From Mantamonas sphyraenae (Eukaryota; CRuMs; Mantamonadidae): a DNA stretch of 64,000 nt. A program made the position numbers and the translations under genes. Positions 1 to 12,000 of this stretch are shown one piece after another; position 1 is the first letter of the stretch, and each line of letters opens with the position of its first letter. The notes under the pieces are model-generated. The model made no database searches, had not been told where the DNA came from, and saw only the letters and a program-made list of their open reading frames with translations. The stretch is from NCBI GenBank assembly GCA_026936335.1, contig JAPMXV010000002.1:248001-312000 (forward strand). Direction: 5' to 3'.

Positions 1-3000
1 CGAATTCGACCGGCCTGGAAGGTGATGCGCAACTCGGAAAAGTCGCACACCGAACGACGCCTGCACGTCATCTTCTACGCTCTGCTCGTGCCCATCGATC
101 TCTTCATGGTCATTCCTGCCGTAATCACCGTTGCGCTCATCTGGCGAGCACGCAAGCTGCTCTTGGAGATTTGGCATGGCGAAGACTTTTGGCAGCTTTG
201 GGCGGCCGTCCTGTCCAACTTTTTCCTCACTCTGTTTGAGATTTTCGTGATGGGACCGCTCTTCCTCATCACATTTGTTTCCATCTATCGCACCATGGAT
301 CTCATCGGTCCAGTGATTGCCTCGACCAAAGGACTGCAGGGTGGCGTGACCTACGCGGACGCCGTCTCCATGCGCATGACCATCGACGACCGCAACAAGT
401 GCCACATGGTGTTTACTTGCCAGAAGACAGCCGCCATCGACGCAAGCCTGCGCACTGCGGAGATCACTGTGCAGTCTGGTGAGGGCTTGTGGGAAGGCGT
501 TCGCTCCAAGTTTGGCAGCTCCTCCGTCAACGTGGCCAAGATGATGATGCCTTTCAAGATGAACAAGAAGATGTTTGACATGGACCCGTACCACGCAGCG
601 GCCGTGGGGGACACCTTTGAGGTGGACTTTCGCACGGCGCCCGGGTATGACCGCGGAGATATGTTGTCGCTCCTCAACCACATGGCCAGGTACGAAACGG
701 GCAACGTGTACTTTCACTTTGGCCTGCCTGGCGGCAAGGGTGTGCTGACGGCAGCCAAAGATGAAGTTCGCCGACATGGAAACCGCGCTGCGTGAGAATC
801 GCGAGGTGAGCGACATCCAGGTACACCCGGATGCGTTTGTGCAAGAAGCCGACCCGTTTGCGTGGTACCCCGTGTACGTGCTGACGACAGCAGTGCAGTT
901 CTTCAAGCTTGTGCTTGACCTGATCATGTTGTGCGTGGCGCTGGCCACCACGGTGTGCTTCGTGTGGCGCGCCCCGATGCTGTGGGGACTGTTGTGTGAG
1001 GATGTGGACAAGTTTCCGCGTCGCAAGATCGCACGCGTGTTTGAAGAAGCGCGTGCACCGCTGCGCAAGGCGTTTCCGGTGTCATTGGACGCGTATGAGA
1101 TGCACAACGCCTTGTGGCGCAAACGCGTGTTTGCCGACCAGCACGAGGGACTGATCATGAGCCAAGAGGTGCACATGTTTGACATGCAGCGCAGCGGCAA
1201 CACCGACCGATGGATCAAGAGTGGTGAGCTGGACGGGGTTGCCGCGCAGGCACGTCACCGTGCCCAGAAGCGAGGCTTCCAAGAAAGCGAGGACAACCCG
1301 GAGCCACTGCGTGCCATGGGAGACTCGCTGCGCCTGCAAAACATGCTGGGAGAAGTGGAGACACAACTGGACTACCAGCGAATGATGTCGGGCACCCTCG
1401 ACGAGGACGCCTATCAAGTGCACAAGAGCAACTGGCGCAACGTGCGCCGCCTGAACGAAGCGCGTCTGCAGGCCGCAGCAGCTCGCTTCCAACAGTTGGG
1501 AGAGCGCGAGAGCCTGGGCTGCGGGAACGGCATCCGTTCGCGCGACCAAAAGACGATGCACGAGATCATCCTTGTGTCGCTGCTGTCGGGTGTGCTGGAC
1601 GTCCTGGGACTTGTGGGCTTGTGTGCGCTGATTGTGACGCTGTACCGCATGCCCGGCCTGATCAAAAAGCTGAAGGAGGGCCAAGGCGAGTCGGAGAAGA
1701 AGCGCGTGGTGTTTGGCGAGGTGAAGAACGTGCTGATCGACCTGGCTGCGTTTGTGGCCTCTGTGTTCCTGTTGGTGACACTGCTCAAGTCTTTGGACAT
1801 GTTCGAGGTGTGGACAGACGGCTACGAGCGGGGCGAGTTGAACGAGGCGCGCTGGAAAGTGTTTCCGCTGCTGGCCGAGTTTTACGAGGACTTTTGCGAA
1901 ATCATTGCCCAGCTCCTTTGCGACTGCGGCAACTTTTGCCTGTGCACGTTGGCCACGTGTGTGGGGTTCTGCGTGCCGGGTGCCCTCTTCTTCACGGTGC
2001 TGAGGGACAAAGAGAACGGCAACTGGTGCCAGAACTTTGTGGCGGTGTTGTGCTCCATTGGCTTCTGGGTGTTCTTCTTCCTCAGCCCGTTCGTCTTTTT
2101 GTACTCAGGCGTACCCGATTACTTGACGAGCGGCAGCATGGACGAGGCACGCACGAGCATCAACACGTTCCTGTTTGTGTACGTGGGCATCATCTTCTTC
2201 TTTGTGCTGCTGTCCCTGCCTGCACTGACGCGCGAAGGGGACATCAAGCAATTCCACGATGCGCCCGATCCGGCGAACCCGCCTGCGCTGACTTGGCCCA
2301 ACATCAACGCTCGCGTGCATCTGTTCCTGGACACCATCCAACTGTGTGCGTTTACGTTTAGCGTGGCAGATGCGATTCCTTGGCCCCTGCCTGTGCGGGA
2401 GTCGAGCAAGCAAGCCTCGGGCGTGGCCCTGTTTGACTTTGGAGTCAGCTCGGCTGGTGCAAGTGTGATTGTTGTGCTGGTGCTCATCCTGGCATGGTAC
2501 TACCTGACCACGTTCCCAGCGGTGGCCAAGGAGAGCTCGACTCGTCACGACCCGGAGACGTTTACAGAGAACAGTTCGTGGAAGTTTGCCATCCGTGTGC
2601 TAACGTCCACGTTCTACCTGACCATTGTGACGAACCTACTGAAGGCGCTCAAATGTGTGGTGGCACCAGACGGCCTGTCGCTTGTGTTGGAGGCGGACGA
2701 GTCGGTTACGTGCTGGCAGGGAGGTCATCTGGCCCTGGCTCTGCTGGCCATGCTTGCGATTGGCCACTACGTGCCCACCGCCTCTGTGTTGGCTGTGTTT
2801 TTCCACAATGTCAAGGACAACCAGAAACTGGATTTCCAGATCCTGGAGATTTACCACGTGATGTCCAACGTGATGAAGCTGTTCCTGAGCGGCGCACTCT
2901 TCTTCCTGGACACCAACACGTGGGCATACCTGAGTGCCCTGTTGGTGCTCAACCTGGTCATGCTGGTCGTCACGGCCAACTTTCCGACGATTGTGGGCAA

Positions 3001-5538
3001 CCCGGTGTGCGTGTACCCGTCGTTTTCAAACTGGAAGGCGGCGTCGTTTGGTGCAGGTGCATGGAGCGTGGTGTGCTCGATGATTGCGCTGGTGTTGGAT
3101 GACCCGAACAACTACGTTCCGGCCTACCTGTTGCTTGTCGGCTGGGCCATCATTTTCGTGGTGGTGTTTGTCGTCAATGTGTTTGTCAAGCGCAGGGTGC
3201 TGGCCGAAGCCAAGTCACGCGGTTTTGTGTCGCGTGATGATTGTAAGTTGTGTGTGAGGGATCGGTGAGGGAATGTGAGGATTCGACTGACACACGCACG
3301 TACGCACGACGCACGCACACAGTGGCCCAGCAGATGGAAACCATCATGGAGATGGTGCCAGGCACGTACAAGGTGCCCGGATGGAAACGACGCTACCAAG
3401 CGTGGACCAAGGCGCTGAAGCGATCGACGCATCCGGGTGCACTGTTGAAGCGTGCGCAAGAGCTGGAGCAGGAGCTGCAGGCACAAGCGTACGATCGCAC
3501 TGCGCTGGCCACACGTCGTGTACAGCGTGTTCAGGACCAACTGGATGAGCTGAAGAATGACGAGGAGCTCACAAACGCAAAGTTGCACAACGTGCTTGTG
3601 GAGCTGGCCAGTGTGCTCGGCAACACGGGCGCTGTGGAGGAGCATGCGGCCACGGGAGAGGGGGCCAACGGGTCGTCGTCGTCGTACGCGGTGCCGCACG
3701 TGAGTTCGACGCACGTGCATCCGAGCCTGACCGGCAACGCTCGCGTGAACAAGTCCAAGGCGTACGTTGTTCTGAACCAGGGTTGGCTCAAGTGGTACTC
3801 GGGCAAGAAGGCGGCGGAGAAGAAGCCCGAGGAACCGGAAGGGACGTTGGAGATGAGCAAGATCAACCGCGTGGTCACGGGCGACTCGTTGGTGCTGTTT
3901 GGCGTGTGCAAGGGCAAGGTTGCAACCCGGCATGTTCTGTTGATGACAACCGAAGATGACGTGCTGCTGTACTTTGACCACGAGGAGGAGGGCAAGCAAT
4001 GGTACAACGCCCTTCTGGAGGCCAGCTGGACCAGCAACTACGTGAGCACCGACGAGGCGTTTCCGTACGTGCTGATTGAAGTCCGTCGCGGCCTGGGCCA
4101 AGTGATTCAACCCGAGGCCCAGAGCGTGATTGCCACTGCGCCGTCGCCCGCATCCGGCAACAAGGAGGATGGCAAGGCAGACGTTGGCTCGTCGTCGTCT
4201 GCGCCGTCTGCTCCGCCCACGGCCACCACCAGCACCTCGGCGACTTCGCCTGCGCCGTCGGCACCCGTGGCACCCGAGGAAGATGAAGATGATGAAGAGG
4301 AGGAGGACAGCAGCGACAGCAGCGACAGCAGCGATGAGAGCGATCTGTCTCTGTCCGAGACGGAGAGCGAAGATTTGCTGAACGGAGGCTCGGGTGGCTC
4401 CAAGGTGCCCAAGAAGCTGCGCCGCAAAAAGGCACACCGTTCGAAGAAGAAGCGAGAGGAGCGTGCAAAGAAATTGCAGGAAGAGGAGCAGGGGCAGGGA
4501 GGCGGCGGCGGCAATCGCCTCGGAGGAGCTCTGCGGGGCCTGGGCAGGTTTGCAGCGAAAAAGGCCTTGGGACTGGACGAAGGAGAGCTGGACGAGTTGG
4601 AAGGCAAGATGCACGAGATGGTGGAGGCAGGACGAAAGCTGGTGGCGAGTGGAAAGGAAAAGGTCATGGAAGCAGAAACGAAGCTGATGAACAAGATGCC
4701 TGCAGCGAGGGCAGACCCGGAGATGCTCCAGGTGGCTGTGGACCTGTTTGGCCACTTTGGCTCCGGTCCACGCAAGTGGCTGGCCTTGGCTGATGGGGCC
4801 GACATCCTCGTAAGAACTTGGGACTACAAGTACGATCGCATTGTGTTTTCGCAGATGTACTCTGGCCCGTACACTGGCGTGCTTGAGCGTATGATGACCT
4901 TCCCCATGCACACCCAGTTTGGGTGGAGCCAGATGCAGCTGGTGGTGGTTGTTCAGGAGATGCCCGTCACCAACGACCAGGTGGGTTATCGACGCGACGA
5001 GGAGCATTTGTCCAGGCTGAACAGCATGAAGATGGATGCAGCCACGGTGCACTACTTTGAAGAAGCACCCCGTGCGCTGCATGTGGCCGAGGCCGACGAG
5101 GCTCGTGGAAGCATCAACACAGGAAGCCGGGAGCTGTTGCAGGTGGGGCCGATGGATGGAGGTGTGCAGAGTATGGAGGTGGGCGAAGGTGTGGGTCACA
5201 GCTCGGGGTCGGACGAGGGACGTGCTCACCAGCATCCGTCGTACGCGCACCAGCTGGTCGACCAGGAGCAGCAGCTGGCAAAGTCGATGTCTCTTGGCCG
5301 ACAGGTTGAAAACTACAACGATCACCGTCTGCTGCGTCTGATGAAGACGTATTCGTTGGAAACACCCTTGCCCCAACTGCACTACGAGGTGTGTGGCCTC
5401 AACGACGAACGCAAGGTGTTTGTGTTTGACGCCACGCACCTCAGCGGCAAAGCGGTCAACCTGCGCCTGACTTGCCATGGCGTGGACAACATTGCCGTTG
5501 TGGACGTGTTGCTGGTGGAGAACTTGGCTGCAAAGTGA
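1..5538 (+). CDS. Large multi-pass membrane protein with C-terminal PH domain (5' partial)
   Basis: The reading frame is open from base 1, so the true start lies upstream. About 1,818 residues are visible. Some 15 hydrophobic segments occupy nt 60-3200, several ending in a tryptophan-arginine motif (ALIWRAR, CFVWRAP) that suggests a repeated membrane module. A phase-1 intron at 3243-3322 (GTAAGT...GCACACAG) joins the membrane part to a cytoplasmic tail. The tail has a helical linker, a PH-like domain (nt about 3757-4026, with the typical late tryptophan in EEEGKQWYNALLEA), an acidic serine-rich stretch (4274-4380), a lysine-rich stretch and an unrecognised C-terminal domain. The frame shifts at an AAA run (757-759): dropping one A joins frame 1 to frame 2, and the visible codons then sum to a whole number. 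It may be a channel or transporter-like protein bound to phosphoinositides, but I do not recognise the family. Confidence is high for the gene and low for its function. Confidence 0.75.
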
Positions 5539-6021
5539 GGGAAGGTTCCCTGGTGATTGTGGTGACAATGAAGTGTGTTTTGCGGCAGATTTTGCTTCAT
5601 TCATTCGCGCGTCCATCTCAGAAAAAGGCTCAACGCGTCCAGTCATCTCATCACACCCTTCGCGCCAGAGATCAGCCTCTGCTGACGAGCAGGCACGTCG
5701 CCACACCACGACTGCGCAAGGAACGCGGCCACCCAAGAAATCACAACATGGGAAACCCCCCAAATTTCGCCATGAGAGGGGTTGCATGTGTGCACATAAG
5801 GGCAGGGTTCAACTTGCGTTTCGCAGGTGACGTCGCACACACTGCAGGCAGCATGCGGGCTGTAGGACGGGCGTGGGAAGGGTTGTGGGATTGGCCAAAA
5901 CGCGGAACCCTGTGTGACGGAATCGAACGCGACAGTGTGTTGCCGCATCCACATCCAAATGGAGGATCCATGCTCCAGTCCAACACAAGGGGTGGTGGTG
6001 CCAATGCAGCGATGAGGACAA
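5539..6021. other. Intergenic region between convergent genes
   Basis: This 483-base stretch separates the stop codons of two convergent genes. The open frames crossing it are short, lack family signatures and change frame freely. It presumably holds both 3' untranslated regions. I see no RNA gene or long repeat in it. Confidence 0.6.
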
Positions 6022-9000
6022 TTACTTGTCGCCACCGGTGGTCGGGGCCACGGAGCCGCCCGAACGTGTGGACGCCCACCACTTCTTAAAGGCAGCCGCC
6101 TGGGTGTCCACCCACATCTTGAAGGGCGGGTGGTTGTAGTAGGCGACGACGGCGGCGACACCACCGACAAAGATGAGGGCGCCAAAGACGATGGCGATGA
6201 TCTCGCCCACGGTAAGACCGCGAGGGCCCTCGGGCACAGGCTCGGGGTCCTCCACCGTCACCTGCGGGTGGCAACCGGTCTCGGGCAGGTTGCTGCAGGC
6301 AAACGAGGTGCCGTTGCAAGCACGAGCGGCGGCCTCGCAGGCGCTGCGGCACACGGGCAGTGCGCCGTACTCACCATGGCAGGCCGGGAAGGCCGAGGCG
6401 CAGGCAAAGATCTTCATCTTGTTGGCACACAGCGTGGTGTTGAGGTCCACACGGCCGCCATAGCGGTTCTCCGCCTCCTTGTTCCAGTCAGCGAGCGAGG
6501 CCGAGGTGTATCCGATGGGCCACGTGACCGTGTCCGCACAGAAGCCCGTCGACGGGAATGCCTGGCAGCGCGCCATGTACTTCATGGCACGTACGTCACC
6601 CGAGATCTGGGCCGGCGACTCGAGAATGGTCTGGATGTTGTCGGCGCCGTAGGACGGGGAGTTGGGCATGAGGTTGGCCGGTTCCTGGTTGCCGCCAAAG
6701 ACCATCTCGCCCGTGTCGCTGCGTGCAATGGCGTACACCTGGCTGCTCGAACCGACAAACATGCGGCGCGGCTTGGCCGTCTTGGTGTCCACGGACAGCA
6801 GGTAGTCGCACTGCGAGTTGCCGTAGCACGAGGTGAACTGACCACCCACCAGCAGCGTGTCGCTGTCAATCATCTTCAGCGCATACACAGTGCTGTCCAT
6901 GGTGCGATCGCGGTCACCCAGGCCGCCAATGGCGCCCGTGGCGCGGTTCCAGCGCATCAGGTGGCGGTTGCTCGGATCGGCATATTTGTAGTAGTAGCGG
7001 CCGCCTGCATACACACCCCTGCCTGGCACGACGGTGCTGGACAGGACAAAGCTGTTGAGACCGTAGTCGGCGGGTTCCCATCCGCTGGCGCCGCGGTTCG
7101 GGGCGTACAGCGCGTAGTACGACTGCAGGGTCTGGCCGTTGTAGGCGCGAGTCATTCCTCCGCCCACAAACACGTTGCCCTCATACACAGCCACGGTTTC
7201 GACATAGTTGTCCAGACCGCCGGCGACGCTGGTGAACGTGTCGGTGACCGAGTTCCAGCGGACCAGGTAGGCGGTGTTGCGCAGCGAAAAGTCGCCCAGG
7301 GTGCTGAAGTAGCCGCCCACGTACACATCGTCGCCGTCCTTGGCAAAGCAGGACACTTGGTTGTTGGGCTCGGCACTCAGGCGCTTGAACTTGTCCGTGT
7401 CCATGTCGTACAGCACCAGGTAGCGTGCCGGCAATGTGAACGAACCACCAATCAGCAACTTGGAGGTGCCCACGCGCGTCATGGCAAGCACGTTGCCCGA
7501 GCTAAAGGTCAGACCGCCCACTGTGGTGGTGGTCGTCTGCGAGGTGGTGTTGTAGTAGCGGAAGCCCGAAGTGCCACCCATGAACACGAGATCCTTGTAG
7601 AACTCGAGGGCAAACACGGCGCCCGGGGCACTGAGACCCGTGGGTGAGATGTAGCCGCGGTTGTTCATGGGGTCAATGTAGCGCACGTTGTGCAAGAAGT
7701 AACCGCCGACCCAAATGTGGCGCGTGGTCGGGTGCTCGCGCACGGTACGCACGTTGCTGTTGAGGTTCGTGCCAGCGCCGGTGTACACCGACTCCCAGAT
7801 CTCGGTGGCCGGGTCGAAGCGCACAAGGTAGTGGCCGTTGTTGTCCACAACGCTGGTCTGTGTGTGACCGACGTACACCCACTTGCCGTCGCGAGTGGCC
7901 TCCATGGCGTACAGGTAGTGGCCGCTGCTGGTGGAGAACTGGTTGCTGCCCTGCTGCACTGCGATGGTACGCAGCACGCCCGAAGAGGAAAAGTTGCTCG
8001 GATGGAAGTGAGCCACACGCTGGGCCGGGCTGGTGATCTGATCGAAGCCGGCAAAGCTGCCGCCCATGTACACGTCGTCGCCGACCACCTCGAGGGCAAA
8101 CACGTCGTTGTCGATGCGCTGGAACGGGCTTTCCGTCAGCGGCATCCACTTCTTGGCCACGGCGTCGTAGTGCGCCACGCGGTACATGGGCTGTCCGGCC
8201 ACCGAAGTGAAGGAGCCGCCAATGTACACGTCGGTGGTGCCGTTGACGGCGATGGCGTACACGTTGCCGTTGACACGTGCACAGGCAAAGGCCTCGAGCA
8301 CAAAGTCACCACGCACGGCGCCAAATCGCGACATGATCAGGTCGACGTTGTAAAAGTTGCCACCCACCAGTGTCTGGCCCATGAAGGTTTCGATGGCGCG
8401 CACATCGCTGCTGAACTGGCGTGCGTACTTGCGTCCGGTGAAATAGGTGCCGTTGAAGGCAGCCAGACGTTCGGTGTTTGCCACGTTGGCGCTTGAGAAC
8501 TGACCGCCTGCGAGGTTGCCGTTGGCGGAGCCGCCGATGGCGTACACGCGCGAGTTGGGGCCGCTGAAGCTGCCGATGTTCTCAAAGTAACCGGTGGTGC
8601 GGTTGAACGGGGCCATGTTGGTGATGGTCACGCGGCCTTGGTTGCCGTTGGTGAAGGACCCGGCCACACACAGGGTCTGGTGGCCGTCGATCAGGGCACG
8701 CGTGACGGCGGTGCTGCCGCCGTCGAGGCGCAGCTCCTCGGGCTTGATGCCAAACCACTTGTTCTGGGCCTTGTTGTAGCGAGCGACGGCCGAAATGGGC
8801 AGGAGGTCGTTGGCCACGTTGCCCGTGGGTGCGTTGATCGCGATCGTGGCCTGTGTGGCCACGTAGACGTCGGTGGCGGTGACGTGCAGCTGGTAGCCAG
8901 TGCTTGTCAGGCCGTACCTGTCGGCAAGGACCGAATACGAGTTGGAGTCGCGGTTGTAGCGCGCAATGTTGCTCACGGCCAAGCTGTCGACGGAGCTGAA

Positions 9001-12000
9001 GCTGCCGGTAAGGTACACGTGGTTCGCGTTGTTGGGATCGACGACCACATCGTGCACGGTGCCGCTCGCGCCAAAGCCAATGCCGAGGCTGCGAATCTTG
9101 TCGGTGTCCGAGTTGAACTCGACAAAGCGGCTGGCACGCTGGCTGACCTGGGTGAAGCTGCCTCCCACATACAGCAGACCGTTGTGCACGGCGAGCGCAT
9201 ACACGTTGCTGTTGAGTTCCTGCGACACGCCAAGGGGCGAGAAAGTGCCCGAGGCCGGGTTGAAGCGAGTGACATACTGGCTGATGCCCATGCGAGGCAC
9301 GTCAGCAAAGCTGCCACCGAGGATGATGCTGTTGCCAACACGGACCATGGCATTCACGGTGGACGAAAGGCCATAGGTGTCCGTGCCGTCACGGAGACGG
9401 TTGTAAGCAGGGCGCAGGATCTTGTCGTTGACATTGTACTTGATCAGGTAGGACGACTCGTCGCCAAAGTCCGAGGCCTCGTAGAAGCTGCCGCCGACGT
9501 AGATGTCGTCGCCATAGCGGAGCATGACCTGCACGGTGCTCGAGGTACCGTTGCCGATGGCTTGAGTCTCGCCGGTGACCATGTTGACAGTGGCGAGGCG
9601 GTTGGCCGGCTTGGCGTCGGTGAAGGTTCCCTGGGACAAGGCCATGAGGCGGTTGTTGTACTCGATGAAGTAGTTGAAGCCCTGGTAGGTGTAGGGGCTG
9701 TCCTTCTTGAGGCGGAGACTGCTGGGATCAAAGATCATGGTAGGGTAGCTGCCGTCGTGGGCGGCCCAGACCTCGCCGCGGTGGAGGGTGAGGTGGTAGA
9801 TGGTGTAGTCGGTGCGCGTGCCGCCGCCCTCAATGGCTTCGACGGTGCCTGTGGTGAGGTCGATGCGTGCAACGCCCTCGGTGCCCGAGACACCTGCGCT
9901 CGCGAAATCGCCGCCGATGAACAGGTAGTTGTTGTGGATAAGGAGGGTGTACACACCGCCATCGACGCAGAAAGCGACGTCCAAGGAGCGCTGGTTGACA
10001 CTCGTGGAGTACACACCGCGGTTGGTGGCCATGTAGACGGTGCCCGCGTACTCAGCCATCTGGTAAGTGGCGATAGCGTTTTCGGGATCCTCCAGAGCAG
10101 GGCCGTAGGGGATCCATCCACCAGTTCCGATGTTGTAGCGAACCATCTGGTAGTAGGAGACGCGCTTGGTGGCCGGGTCGGTGTACTGGACGCATGCGGT
10201 GGAGTCACAGCCGATGTAGAGATCGTCGTTGACCACGAGCAGGGATCGCACGCTGGCAGACAGCCAGACGCTGCTGGAGCGAGCCAGGGGCCCAAAGTTG
10301 TTGCCGTCCCACACGACGACGTAGTCGCCGCCACGCACGGCCGGGATGATGCCACCCACAGTGCGGTGCTGGCCACCGACATACAGAGAGGAGCCATGGG
10401 TAGCAAGGGCACGCACGGTGCCATCCACACCCTGGCGCAACTGGTAGGTGTTTCCGTTGCGGATGCGAGCAATGTTGAAGCGAGGAGAAACGTTTGTGAG
10501 CGAGCTCATGGAGCCGGCAACAAAGAGGTCCTCGCCCATGGTGATGGCCACGTAGAGGTTCATGGCACCGCCGGTGGTGATGCGCTGCGAGTACTCCTGC
10601 CAGCCGTTCTCCTGCGGGTCGTACATGACGACTTCGGACGTGTCTTGGTCGTTGTAGAACGAGTTGAAGCTGCCGCCGACGTGGAGGGTGTCACCCACGA
10701 GTTCGGCAGCGTTGACGGTGCTGCTGAAGCCTCCGCCTACGCCGTGCCAACGATCGGCACCCTGGCTCCACTGGGCCAGATAGTAGTAGTCGTCCGAGTT
10801 GGATCCACTGAGACCAGCCACGAGGCGCGGGCCGTCCACGAGAATGGAGTAGACGGTGCTGCCGAGGAACAAGTTGCCGTCGAGCGAGACAAAGTCTTGG
10901 GTGCTGTTCTTGAAGCGTACGATACGCTGGGAGGTGACGCCGTCCCAGGAGTTGCCGCTGCCACCAAAGTAGATGTACTCGGAGCCGTTCTGGGTGTTGC
11001 ACGAGTACACCCAGCTGCTGCTTGCGGACGGACCGCTGCCAAGGTCGTACATGAGCTTGTTGCCCGTGTGGTAGCGCAGCAGGTAGTCGGCACTGAGGCC
11101 GGTGTAGCCTGTGAAGCCTCCACCGAGGTAGACGTCGTTGCCCTGCACGCAGAGGGTGCGCACGTCATTGTTGAGGTTTCCTTCGTCGGCACCGCCAAAG
11201 CCGCGGTCGATGAACTTGTCGCTGGCGAGGTCAAAGATGGCGAAACGGTTTGCAGTAAACGTGTCTGCGTAGGTGAACTCTCCACCGAGGTAAAGGAGCT
11301 CGGTGCCGGGCACCTGTGCGATGGCTTTCACGCGGTTGTTGAACACCACGGGCTGTTTGCGAGGCACGGTGGCGTTGTTGGTGTCGATGACAGTAAAGCG
11401 ATCGGTAAAGTCACCGCCGGCATAGACGATGTTGGGCTTGGTGCTAGAGCGGCGCACGCTGTAGACCGCGCCGTTGAGGGTGTTTGAGGTGAACAGGGGC
11501 TCGTACGCCTTTGCGGTCAGGTTGTACTTGGCGATGTAGTCGCCTGCCGAGGTGCCCATGTTGGTGAAGAAGCCGCCGAGGTACAGTTCGTCGCCGAAGC
11601 GCTGCACAGAGTGGATCTGGTTGTTGGGCTGGGTCAGGGTGGTAAGGTCGCCTGTGGCGGGGTCGTACTCGACGAGACCGTAGGCGTTGGCCTGCTGGCC
11701 GTTGAAGGAGCCAACGAGAATGAGGCGCTTGCCGTCTGCGGTGGGGACCATGTCGTAGACCTGGCCGCCGGAAAGGCGGCAAGGGACGTCAGACCACTTG
11801 TTGGTGGTCTCGTTGTAGCAGACAATCTTTTCGGTGGTGATCGAGGGGCCGGAAAGGTCGCGGGCGTTTGACTGACTGATGGAGCCTGCAATGAAGAGCT
11901 CCTTGGTGGGGTTTGCAAACGGATGGCCGTTGACGGAACAGGACGAACGGGCCGAAACCTTGCCCGACACACAGGCCACGGTGGGCATGGAGGCGTCGCA

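Noticed and set aside
3124-5787. An 887-codon open frame on the minus strand
   Set aside because: It is antisense to the PH-domain tail of the first gene, with long Arg and Leu/His runs that mirror the sense codons. No domain is visible.
8638-11487. A 949-codon open frame on the plus strand inside propeller gene A
   Set aside because: It is antisense to a clear repeat protein. GC-rich third positions suppress stops in one antisense frame; the product is Val/Ala/His/Asp-rich and shows no family pattern.
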